Below are positions 8,311 to 14,379 of a DNA stretch of 14,379 nt, in pieces. Numbering within the stretch: position 1 is the stretch's first letter; each line of letters opens with the position of its first letter. The notes beneath the pieces were generated by a model. It saw only the letters and a program-made list of their open reading frames with translations, did no database searches and was not told the origin of the DNA. Both the position numbers and the translations under genes were made by a program. The stretch spans positions 1-14,379 of the forward strand of contig JAPPBZ010000015.1 of the NCBI GenBank assembly GCA_026702635.1, given 5' to 3'. Source of the DNA: Bacteroidota bacterium (lineage in GTDB: Bacteria > Bacteroidota > Rhodothermia > Rhodothermales > Bin80).

Positions 8311-8340
8311 ATACTACTTACATCTCACATATAGGTTCAA
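8311..8340 (-). promoter_or_regulatory. Possible lexA promoter
   Basis: Read on the minus strand, TTGAAC (8335-8340) and TAGTAT (8311-8316) lie 18 nt apart and about 30-60 nt before the lexA start. Each matches the sigma-70 consensus at 4 of 6 positions, so this is a weak candidate. The region is AT-rich. No autoregulatory operator could be recognised. Confidence 0.25.
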
Positions 8341-8402
8341 TTGGTACAATATTCCTGGGGAACGGATGAATCTTGTTCAAATCGTACGAAGCAACCAACC
8401 TC

Positions 8403-8834
8403 CTATTGAACCGACGTATCGGGGCAGTCAAAAAATTGATCTACCAAAATGACATTTCCGTCGGGGTCTTGAAGCATTAGACTTCCTGGCCCGTTCGGAT
8501 TTTCCTTCTCATCCACTTCTGATACAAGCTCCAGATCAAGAGATTTGAGATGCTTTTGAATCGCCCGGATATCTGTAAACTCCTCTACGCGCCATGCTTC
8601 CAGCAATGCTCCCTCAGAGTCGTTTTTCGCACACAAACCAGGGTTAAAGGTGAGAATATTCCCCTCGAACATCCCCTGAAAAAGCCCAATCACCGTGGTG
8701 TCATTCACCATGATCAAGTAACCTTGGCCGTCATGTGTTACCTCAAAACCCAATTTCTGGTAGAATTCACTGGATGCGTTAAGGTCACGAACCGCGAGGC
8801 TCATGGAAAATGCTCCCAACTCAAGTTTGCTCAT
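8403..8834 (-). CDS. Single-domain VOC (glyoxalase-fold) protein
   Basis: 143 residues, one VOC domain with the typical beta-alpha-beta-beta-beta pairs: FSMSLAVRDLNASSEFYQKLGF (9-30), GYLIMVNDTTVIGLFQG (38-54), then FTDIRAIQKHLKSLDLELVSEVDE (86-109) and SLMLQDPDGNVILVDQF (118-134). The DPDGN-I turn is a hallmark of glyoxalase/dioxygenase-like members. The substrate cannot be deduced; such proteins include metal-dependent enzymes and antibiotic-binding proteins. No signal peptide. It starts 50 nt after the pseudouridine synthase stop on the same strand and lies 122 nt upstream of lexA, so it may share a transcript with the former. It is not closely related to the two-domain VOC protein at 6291-7073. 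Confidence 0.88.
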   Translation of the reverse strand: MSKLELGAFSMSLAVRDLNASSEFYQKLGFEVTHDGQGYLIMVNDTTVIGLFQGMFEGNILTFNPGLCAKNDSEGALLEAWRVEEFTDIRAIQKHLKSLDLELVSEVDEKENPNGPGSLMLQDPDGNVILVDQFFDCPDTSVQ

Positions 8835-8884
8835 GGTTTTCTGTATTGGATGATTTTATTAATGACGAATATGAACTTCAACAA

Positions 8885-9544
8885 TCAGGAATATAGTTCC
8901 CTAAACTTTCTCCAGGGACTGGGAAGTGTAGTTTCGATGTCCATGAAGGTCTTCTTTACAGGATGTAAAAAGCGGAGATTTTGACAGTGTAATGCAATCT
9001 GGTCCTTTCCATCAAAACCTTGCTGTGCACCATAGCGAATGTCTCCTAATACGGGGAAACCCCGATCACTGAACTGGCATCGAATTTGATGAGCACGCCC
9101 TGTAATCAACTCTATCGATACCAGTGTAACCTTCCCATTGGACTCTACCGCATTCCATCGTAAGCTCGCATACTTGCCCTGGTCCTTCACCTGCACCACA
9201 TAGGCCCGATCCGCTTCCTTACGCAAATAATCTTCCATGACCCCGCTGCCAGTCAGGGCCCCTTCCACAAGAGCGATATACTTCTTTTTTACGCTTCGCT
9301 CACGGAATGCCTGAGATAAACGTCGTGCTGCTTTAGAGGTCCTTGCAAGCACCATTGCTCCCGAGGTGGGGCGATCCAATCGGTGGACCAATCCGATATA
9401 CACATTCCCGGGCTTACTGTATTTGTGTTTGATATACTCCTTTGCCAATGTCACTACATCTGGGTCTCCTGTACTATCCGCCTGGGAAAGCAGTCCTGCG
9501 GGTTTGTCGAGCGTCAAAAGGTGGTTGTCTCCAAAAAGCCACAT
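8885..9544 (-). CDS. RluA-family RNA pseudouridine synthase
   Basis: 219 residues; converts specific uridines in rRNA or tRNA to pseudouridine. The catalytic motif is HRLDRPTSG with Asp57, preceded by an N-terminal LDKPAGLLSQ (12-21) and followed by KKYIALVEG (87-95), ELITGRAHQIR (145-155) and GDIRYGA (167-173), all standard RluA-family blocks. There is no N-terminal S4 RNA-binding domain, so it is of the short RluA type rather than the longer RluC/RluD type; the target position cannot be assigned. It starts 26 nt after the end of the broken DUF5686 gene and is followed after 50 nt by the VOC gene. ATG start, and homology begins directly after it. Confidence 0.94.
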   Translation of the reverse strand: MWLFGDNHLLTLDKPAGLLSQADSTGDPDVVTLAKEYIKHKYSKPGNVYIGLVHRLDRPTSGAMVLARTSKAARRLSQAFRERSVKKKYIALVEGALTGSGVMEDYLRKEADRAYVVQVKDQGKYASLRWNAVESNGKVTLVSIELITGRAHQIRCQFSDRGFPVLGDIRYGAQQGFDGKDQIALHCQNLRFLHPVKKTFMDIETTLPSPWRKFRELYS

Positions 9545-9570
9545 CTATAAGGAACTTGACCGATAATACA

Positions 9571-10134
9571 TTAATTGCGCCCCGCAATACCAAAACCCAC
9601 AAATATCCCTGGCTGATCAATTCTGCGAGTGAAGTTGATACGTACCGGAGCTCGTGCAATACTTAGCGTAAGTTCGTGAATCCATCGTCCATTTATGTAT
9701 ACATGTGCCCCGCCAAGACGCATACTGACATTATGCTCCACCAGTGGACGAATACGAAGTGCCTCAAACAGAAGACTACGAAAATCATGCTCCCAATGGG
9801 CCCCAATCATTTGACGTCCAATGAGTCGCCGATTCCGAATGGAGCGCAGCGTACCCAACTCCCCAATCAGCCCCACACTACCTTCAGCGACATGCCAACG
9901 GTCTCTGGAAGCACTCGGCGTTGTAACGCCACCTAAGATTCGCAGAGAAAGCCTTGGTGGAGTTGGGCGACGACGCATGAATGTTGAGAAATTATAGTCT
10001 GCGAGCAGTGTGGCCCGAAGGTCGGCACGACTACCGTGCGGGTGTCCAAATTCAATCCTGGCCTCAACCCTTTTTTTTTTTTTATTTTTTTTTTTTTTCC
10101 ACATGCTACCAGTCGCAACCCTCAATTCAAGGGA
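9571..10134 (-). pseudogene. C-terminal barrel part of the interrupted DUF5686 gene
   Basis: This frame continues, without any shift, the reading frame of the gene that stops at the TAG at 10135-10137. Its product lines up with the end of the intact paralogue at 11934-14303: a 46-residue block beginning EARIEFG here matches one beginning ESSIEIS there without gaps (shared positions include TF, RR and the closing G), and later GAHWEHDFRSLLFEALRI matches a GHWEHNFRTLFFEILGL block. Near its start lies the lysine stretch KKKKNKKKK coded by the A14-T-A13 tract. It could start on its own at ATG 10104 or TTG 10125, but then it would lack a signal peptide and the front of the barrel, so a separate functional product is unlikely. 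It ends in GRN, without the C-terminal aromatic residue seen in the paralogue (ARIF). It is either the dead end of a pseudogene or the second part of a protein made by stop read-through. Confidence 0.8.
10071..10098. repeat. Homopolymer tract T13-A-T14 (A14-T-A13 on the coding strand)
   Basis: Thirteen T, one A, then fourteen T on the + strand. On the coding strand it encodes KKKKNKKKK and keeps the frame. Nothing comparable occurs elsewhere in the window; the next longest run noticed is eight T near 4899. Runs of this length are prone to replication slippage and also to sequencing error. Confidence 0.97.
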
Positions 10135-10137
10135 CTA
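10135..10137 (-). other. In-frame TAG stop interrupting the DUF5686 gene
   Basis: Reading on past this TAG in the same frame gives SLELRVATGS, which aligns with the TATLRIGRD region of the intact paralogue. The stop is therefore premature. One base change from CAG (Gln) or TGG (Trp), among others, would create it. Both other frames hit a stop within a few codons here, so a frameshift does not bypass it. Confidence 0.85.
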
Positions 10138-11919
10138 CCGTTGACCCGGTCGTATCGACTGATTCTCAGGAAATTCCTTGTTCAATGGCCAAGGACGCCG
10201 TATCTGTGTCTGCATGGAATCAACAAACGAATACTCTCCCGAAAGCATCATCCTGATTCCTTTCGTCTCATAACGCGCACTTGCACGAAGGCTTTTCGAC
10301 CAGTACCAGTCAAAATAATCCTGCGCAAACAGCCTTGAAGACAATGAATTCAAAGCCTCTGTATGGATCAACATCCCGTTTTGTGGACGCGTGTTTTGCT
10401 CATATACCACAGAGGTCTGCAAAGACTGAGTTTCCTGACGATTCAATGCGACACCTAGACGTGTCCGGCCGAATCCGATGGACTGACCAATTCGTGCGGC
10501 AATCTTGCGATTATTTCGAACCGAAAAGACTCTACCCGCTCCTACGCGTGTCCCATCAACACGGTTGTATGCAAACCAGGGAATGAATCCACCAACGACG
10601 GGAAAGGAAAACTGAGGCCGGTCCCATATTTGAAAATCGTACAATTCAACTGCTGAAGCGAGAGCCGAAGTGGTTGGTGGAAATGCCTCGCGAAGTGCAA
10701 GCGGCTTCTCCCACCGAAGATCTTCTAGAGCTTCTAATTCTCGCGCGGTCAAGGCGACCATATCCAGTCCCATTAGAAACAAGCCATCCCGCAGAACCGA
10801 AGTTGAATCAACCTGTAATTGTTCCTCAACAGTAAACGGAGCACTCGGTACAGGCTCGTTGGCTTGATAGCCCATGAACCTGACGGCCTGTTCCACTACG
10901 GCTGGACTGACCCGCTCACCATTCGGCTCTACATGAACCCAACCCTGTAACTGAAGATCGGTCGGGAGCCAGAATGAATCCACCTGGGCAAAGTTCTGGC
11001 GGTACATGACGCTCCAATCTCGTGTATCAGGAGAAAAGACCACATGAGGGGCAGGCTTTAAATCCGCTTCTACAAGCGCGTACACACCGTCTAGCACAGA
11101 AATCCGACCGATCAACGTGGCTTCCTGATTACTTTTTGGAGCAATATAGATGTCGTATAACTGCTGACCATCCCACACGCGGCGCCCCGCAAACGTGAAC
11201 GTATAGTGCTCCAATGCATCCGGGTGTGTCGGTCCAAAAAATGACAGCCCATTGATTTGCACATGATCAGAAGAAAAATCCTGAGGTGCCAGCGTCAGAC
11301 CCAATTGCTCGTGAAAGTCAGAGGTTGTACGCATGGACCGGATAACATCCCTGATTCCACTGCCCTTGGCAAAATATCGGTCGAACACCGCTTCATTGAT
11401 CAGAACAATTCTGTCCCGATTCTGAAGTGTGATTCTGGTATATACTCTTGCGTTGTGAGACTCCAGATGAACTCTGCGCGCAGCTTTGCGGCGAATGACC
11501 TCCTGCATAATCCCTGAAGCCAGATGATCTCCCGTGATCAGTAGCTCCGGTAACTCGATCGCCGCCGGCTCAAGACTCATGTGGATGACCCGCGTGTCAT
11601 TCGGCGTCAATTCGACCCGCGCCGGATGATAGCCAATGTGTCGAAAAATGAGTGTAGCTGGGAGACTCGGAAGTGTGATTTCAAAATCACCTTCCCGATT
11701 GGTAATTGTGCCCAGATTACTCCCATCCAAAATCACGTGTGCAGAAGTGAGCGGCAACTGGGTAACTGAATCCTTTACGGAGCCGGTAATCAGCACCTGC
11801 CCCGTCGCCTGCGGTGAGTACATCTGGGTACCTGCAAGACCCAGCGAGATCAAAAACCACAAACGGATACGACGCCTCCTGAATGATACAATACTGCACT
11901 CTGAGCAGGGTAGCTTCAT
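10135..11919 (-). CDS. CarboxypepD_reg-like / DUF5686 outer-membrane protein, cut short by an in-frame stop
   Basis: 594 codons from the ATG at 11919. An in-frame TTG at 11937 overlaps the upstream TGA and would add six residues, but the ATG gives a sensible signal peptide: RRRR, then a hydrophobic stretch WFLISLGLAG, with likely cleavage near ATGQ at about residue 35. Next come a CarboxypepD_reg-like beta-sandwich (about 38-120; ITGSVKDS, GTITNREGDFEI, FRHIGYHPARVEL), a linker (ELPELLITGD), and the DUF5686 region with IMQEVIRRKAARR and GPTHPDALEHYTFTFAGRR, parallel to the paralogue next door. The product stops at TAG while the paralogue continues for nearly 190 residues, so the barrel lacks its last strands and would probably not insert. 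With the TAG read through it would be 782 residues against 789. It starts 14 nt after the paralogue, so the two are one operon. Function of DUF5686 proteins is not established; an outer-membrane role is inferred. Confidence 0.85.
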   Translation of the reverse strand: MKLPCSECSIVSFRRRRIRLWFLISLGLAGTQMYSPQATGQVLITGSVKDSVTQLPLTSAHVILDGSNLGTITNREGDFEITLPSLPATLIFRHIGYHPARVELTPNDTRVIHMSLEPAAIELPELLITGDHLASGIMQEVIRRKAARRVHLESHNARVYTRITLQNRDRIVLINEAVFDRYFAKGSGIRDVIRSMRTTSDFHEQLGLTLAPQDFSSDHVQINGLSFFGPTHPDALEHYTFTFAGRRVWDGQQLYDIYIAPKSNQEATLIGRISVLDGVYALVEADLKPAPHVVFSPDTRDWSVMYRQNFAQVDSFWLPTDLQLQGWVHVEPNGERVSPAVVEQAVRFMGYQANEPVPSAPFTVEEQLQVDSTSVLRDGLFLMGLDMVALTARELEALEDLRWEKPLALREAFPPTTSALASAVELYDFQIWDRPQFSFPVVGGFIPWFAYNRVDGTRVGAGRVFSVRNNRKIAARIGQSIGFGRTRLGVALNRQETQSLQTSVVYEQNTRPQNGMLIHTEALNSLSSRLFAQDYFDWYWSKSLRASARYETKGIRMMLSGEYSFVDSMQTQIRRPWPLNKEFPENQSIRPGQR

Positions 11920-11933
11920 CCATTCCCCGTGGA

Positions 11934-14303
11934 TCAAAAAATACGCGCCACACTAATCGCAGGATAGAATTGATTCTCTCCGATCCGATACGCTAGGTCC
12001 AAACGCATGACGCCAAATATGCCACTCAATGAAACCCCTAATTCATTATGATCAATCCATTTATTGCCCCATGGTCTTGCCTCTCGAACGAAAGCATGCC
12101 CACCAAAAACCAACACGTTGTAACCTTTGTTTGTCATCCACTCTAGGCCAAGTATTTCGAAAAAAAGTGTGCGGAAATTATGCTCCCAGTGCCCAAAGAC
12201 GATCGCGTTTCCCTGATAGGGTAATCCCTGAAGTGTGTACAACGAGCCACCCCAATGATAAACTGTGGTTCCTCCCTCAACAACGAATGTACGCTGCGGC
12301 GGTAATGTCCGACCTCCGTCGGAAGACAAGCCCACAGAAATCCCGTAATCAAGTGTCGCCGGCAAAAGCCGTCTCTGCAGGAAGGTGGTGATCCGCCCGC
12401 CCGCCTTTAAATAATATCGACGGAAAGAAATGTCCGACCAAGGCATTGAGATTTCAATACTGGATTCAAAGTGTCTTGACGGGCCGATTTTTATAGGTAT
12501 ATCGCGACCGATGCGAAGCGTAGCCGTAAATGTTCGCAGGTCACCCTCTTGAATTGCTCCATTCGGACGTTGCAACGTACTCTTGCCCAATAAATCGTAG
12601 CTCACATTGCCAGTTAGTCCTGAATGTTTTTCGTGGAGATACGTGCCAGTAATGGTGGCTGAACGCCACCTCTTTATTCTATATCCTCCCGTGAAAGAAA
12701 TCCCTTCCCGCCGATAATAATCAAAATAGTCTTCCTGTCCCAGTAACATCAAACCACTATTAGACAGCCGCGACTTGCTATTGGATGAGTAGGTGGGCAC
12801 GTTCTCTGCACGATAACCTATATCAATAAACCAGTCTTTGTCCAAACGAATGGATCCTTGATACGAATACCTTGCATCCCCTTCCTGTCCCGTGTTGAAG
12901 CCTCCCTGAGCCTGAACCTCAAGTATCTCTCCGAACCCTTTTTTATATCCAAGTCCTAGGTGTAGAGCATCTACCCGGTTGTACCAGGCCTGAGGCATAA
13001 AACCAAGATCTGTAACAAAAGAAAAGACTCCCCTCGCGGATGAGCGTCTCTCTTCCATTTCTGCAAGCCTTTCTGCTCTGTCCCACAAGGAGCCTCTCGG
13101 TCCATATGCTTCTCCAAGGGAATGGGTACTGTCTATAGATGCATATGCTACTGTTTCTTTTGGTGTCAGAGGAACGATTGCCCCCTCACGTTGAAATGAT
13201 TCACCAGATGAGACTGCCGAGGAGTCAACCTGTAGATAGCTCCCCTCAAATAGGCTGTCCGCCAGTTCCACATTCAATTGATAATCGGTAAATCGAGATA
13301 CCATATCTATTATAAAGGGTGGAAAACTCAGCAATGGTTCCATGGAGACGAGTTCCACAATTATGTTTGAGCGCAAATCCATTGGTAGCCAAATCTCCCC
13401 ATCGTAGTCAGAAAACTGCTGCAAGTAAGTGACCTCATATTTCTGGATTGGGAAAGGAAACAAGAACGCCGGCCCCGGGCGCAGCCTCGCTTCTATGAGA
13501 GCAAAGTCCCCATCAATCACGGACACACTGCCCACAAATGCACTGGTAAGATTCTGCTTCGGCTCAACCGCAATATCATAGACAAGCACATCATCCACTC
13601 TGCGCATCCCCTCCAGTGTAAACACATATCTGTCTAATGCATCTGGGTGGGTCACGCCAATGAGTGTGTGACCGCTGATCCGAACATCATCGTCATACAG
13701 ATTCACCATGATTGACGCGGCGGGGAGTGCCTCCCCATCCCCCAAGGGCACATTTCCTGTGCTGCGTGACCCGGTGACCTCCTCGCGAAGTCCACGATCC
13801 TGATCCCACCAGGTGGTGGCTGCAGACTCAACAATCGCAACAATCCCTGAATCATTGGAAAAGGTGTAGCGACTATACGCCTGCGCCTCAAATGTATTGA
13901 GTTGCTTTCGCCAAATTTGCTTTCGCTCAATGACCTGACGCATGATCCATATGGCCGGATCATCTTCGGTCACAACCAACTGCTCCATCTCCAGAGCTAC
14001 TGGCTCCAGTCGAAATTCCAGTGGAGTCAGCGTGTGTGCAGTCAGCGTGTCAGTCCGAAATCCGATGTACCGCACCACAATATCAACCGGCAAGTCGTCC
14101 ACTGCAATTTCATACATCCCGTCGTTATTCGTTATCGTCCCCCGATAGGTACCCGCAATCTGTACGGTCGCTGCAGGTAGCGGCTCATTGGTGACTGCAT
14201 CGCTGACGCGGCCCCGAAGAATCTGCGCAAAAACCTCTGGCGAGCACATCATGCATCCAATTAGAATCAACCCGGCCACTCTGAAAGTCCTTCGTCTAGT
14301 CAT
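11934..14303 (-). CDS. CarboxypepD_reg-like / DUF5686 outer-membrane protein, intact
   Basis: 789 residues. The signal peptide has RRR, then VAGLILIGCMM and a clean cleavage site VFA-Q after residue 26. A CarboxypepD_reg-like domain follows (about 28-110; LRGRVSDAVTNEPLPAATVQ, GTITNNDGMYEI, VRYIGFRTDTL), as in many TonB-linked or surface proteins of Bacteroidota. The rest is the DUF5686 region: IWIMRQVIERKQIWRK helix, GVTHPDALDRYVFTLEG, VYDIAVEPKQ, and from about residue 440 a long alternation of amphipathic strands ending in YPAISVARIF, with a terminal Phe as in outer-membrane beta-barrels. Probably exported and inserted in the outer membrane; substrate or partner unknown. It overlaps the frame upstream by 8 nt and precedes its paralogue by 14 nt. 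Confidence 0.9.
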   Translation of the reverse strand: MTRRRTFRVAGLILIGCMMCSPEVFAQILRGRVSDAVTNEPLPAATVQIAGTYRGTITNNDGMYEIAVDDLPVDIVVRYIGFRTDTLTAHTLTPLEFRLEPVALEMEQLVVTEDDPAIWIMRQVIERKQIWRKQLNTFEAQAYSRYTFSNDSGIVAIVESAATTWWDQDRGLREEVTGSRSTGNVPLGDGEALPAASIMVNLYDDDVRISGHTLIGVTHPDALDRYVFTLEGMRRVDDVLVYDIAVEPKQNLTSAFVGSVSVIDGDFALIEARLRPGPAFLFPFPIQKYEVTYLQQFSDYDGEIWLPMDLRSNIIVELVSMEPLLSFPPFIIDMVSRFTDYQLNVELADSLFEGSYLQVDSSAVSSGESFQREGAIVPLTPKETVAYASIDSTHSLGEAYGPRGSLWDRAERLAEMEERRSSARGVFSFVTDLGFMPQAWYNRVDALHLGLGYKKGFGEILEVQAQGGFNTGQEGDARYSYQGSIRLDKDWFIDIGYRAENVPTYSSNSKSRLSNSGLMLLGQEDYFDYYRREGISFTGGYRIKRWRSATITGTYLHEKHSGLTGNVSYDLLGKSTLQRPNGAIQEGDLRTFTATLRIGRDIPIKIGPSRHFESSIEISMPWSDISFRRYYLKAGGRITTFLQRRLLPATLDYGISVGLSSDGGRTLPPQRTFVVEGGTTVYHWGGSLYTLQGLPYQGNAIVFGHWEHNFRTLFFEILGLEWMTNKGYNVLVFGGHAFVREARPWGNKWIDHNELGVSLSGIFGVMRLDLAYRIGENQFYPAISVARIF

Positions 14304-14379
14304 CTATTGATTTCGTTATAAATTTTTCGATTGCAGCGGTCTGCAGCCTGCCATCTTCATAGCCCAGCTCTAGTACACG
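14296..14379 (-). CDS. C-terminal end of an unidentified upstream gene (partial)
   Basis: Read from the right edge on the minus strand, an open frame runs for 27 codons (RVLELGYEDGRLQTAAIEKF, then a short tail) to a TAG at 14296-14298, overlapping the ATG of the DUF5686 gene by 8 nt. The peptide looks like an amphipathic helix, as at the end of a soluble enzyme. An overlap of this kind is typical of translational coupling in an operon. Patatin-like phospholipases often end in a similar 'GYEDG' helix, but the piece is too short to identify. It could also be a chance open frame in a 76-bp leader. Confidence 0.45.
   Translation of the reverse strand, partial: RVLELGYEDGRLQTAAIEKFITKSIDD

Noticed and set aside
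8281..8402. GAAC...GTTC pair as a Gram-positive-type SOS box
   Set aside because: The half-sites are separated by 11 nt rather than 4, so it does not fit the known box; mentioned only as a candidate for a different operator.
10071..10140. Programmed frameshift at the A tract as the reason for the split gene
   Set aside because: The parts before and after the tract are in the same frame, and the stop lies upstream of the tract, so slipping on the tract cannot bypass it.
9981..10338. Plus-strand open frames with phenylalanine runs
   Set aside because: They are the complement of the A-rich tract in the DUF5686 gene; the FFFF-rich peptide is an effect of the T runs and has no domain.
9571..11919. 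TAG as a sense codon throughout the genome
   Set aside because: At least six other genes end properly at TAG: DUF2231 (1478), SRPBCC (5381), two-domain VOC (7071), second SRPBCC (7604), lexA (7609) and VOC (8403).

Overview
The window looks like an ordinary chromosomal segment of roughly balanced base composition from a bacterium of the Bacteroidota / Rhodothermota-Balneolota side of the tree. This is an inference. It rests on two large outer-membrane-type proteins built from a CarboxypepD_reg-like domain plus a DUF5686 barrel, a TIGR02757 (DUF2400) protein, starts mostly without clear Shine-Dalgarno sequences, and a canonical LexA. The combination of DUF5686 proteins with LexA points to Rhodothermia-like lineages rather than Bacteroidia. 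I see no tRNA, rRNA, CRISPR array, insertion sequence or phage gene, and no gene-free stretch longer than about 300 bases.

Left part (1-1345, + strand): the end of a TIGR02757 protein overlaps by 4 nt (ATGA) a polyprenyl-phosphate-type family 2 glycosyltransferase. A convergent gap (1346-1477) separates these from a minus-strand pair: copA, a copper-exporting P1B-1 ATPase, followed 12 nt later by a membrane protein with an N-terminal DUF2231 domain and a long C-terminal domain resembling a lectin/glucanase-type jelly roll. The pair is probably one copper or envelope operon.

Middle part (4937-7606, + strand): divergent from copA lies a group of small soluble proteins: an AHSA1-type SRPBCC protein, a DUF2461 protein, a two-domain VOC (glyoxalase-fold) protein and a second SRPBCC protein. 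It converges, 2 nt apart, on lexA.

Right part (7609-14379, - strand): in transcription order there is the tail of an unidentified gene, an intact 789-residue DUF5686 protein, a tandem DUF5686 paralogue, an RluA-family pseudouridine synthase, a single-domain VOC protein and lexA. Spacings grow from an 8-nt overlap to 122 nt, so the first genes are likely co-transcribed while lexA probably has its own promoter.

The most unusual spot is in the second DUF5686 gene. Its reading frame is conserved over its full length (782 codons against 789 in the paralogue) but is cut by one in-frame TAG. About 30 nt further on comes a run of 14 A, one T and 13 A, coding for an almost pure lysine stretch. This is either a recent pseudogene, a sequencing or assembly error, or a slippage-prone (phase-variable) outer-membrane gene.
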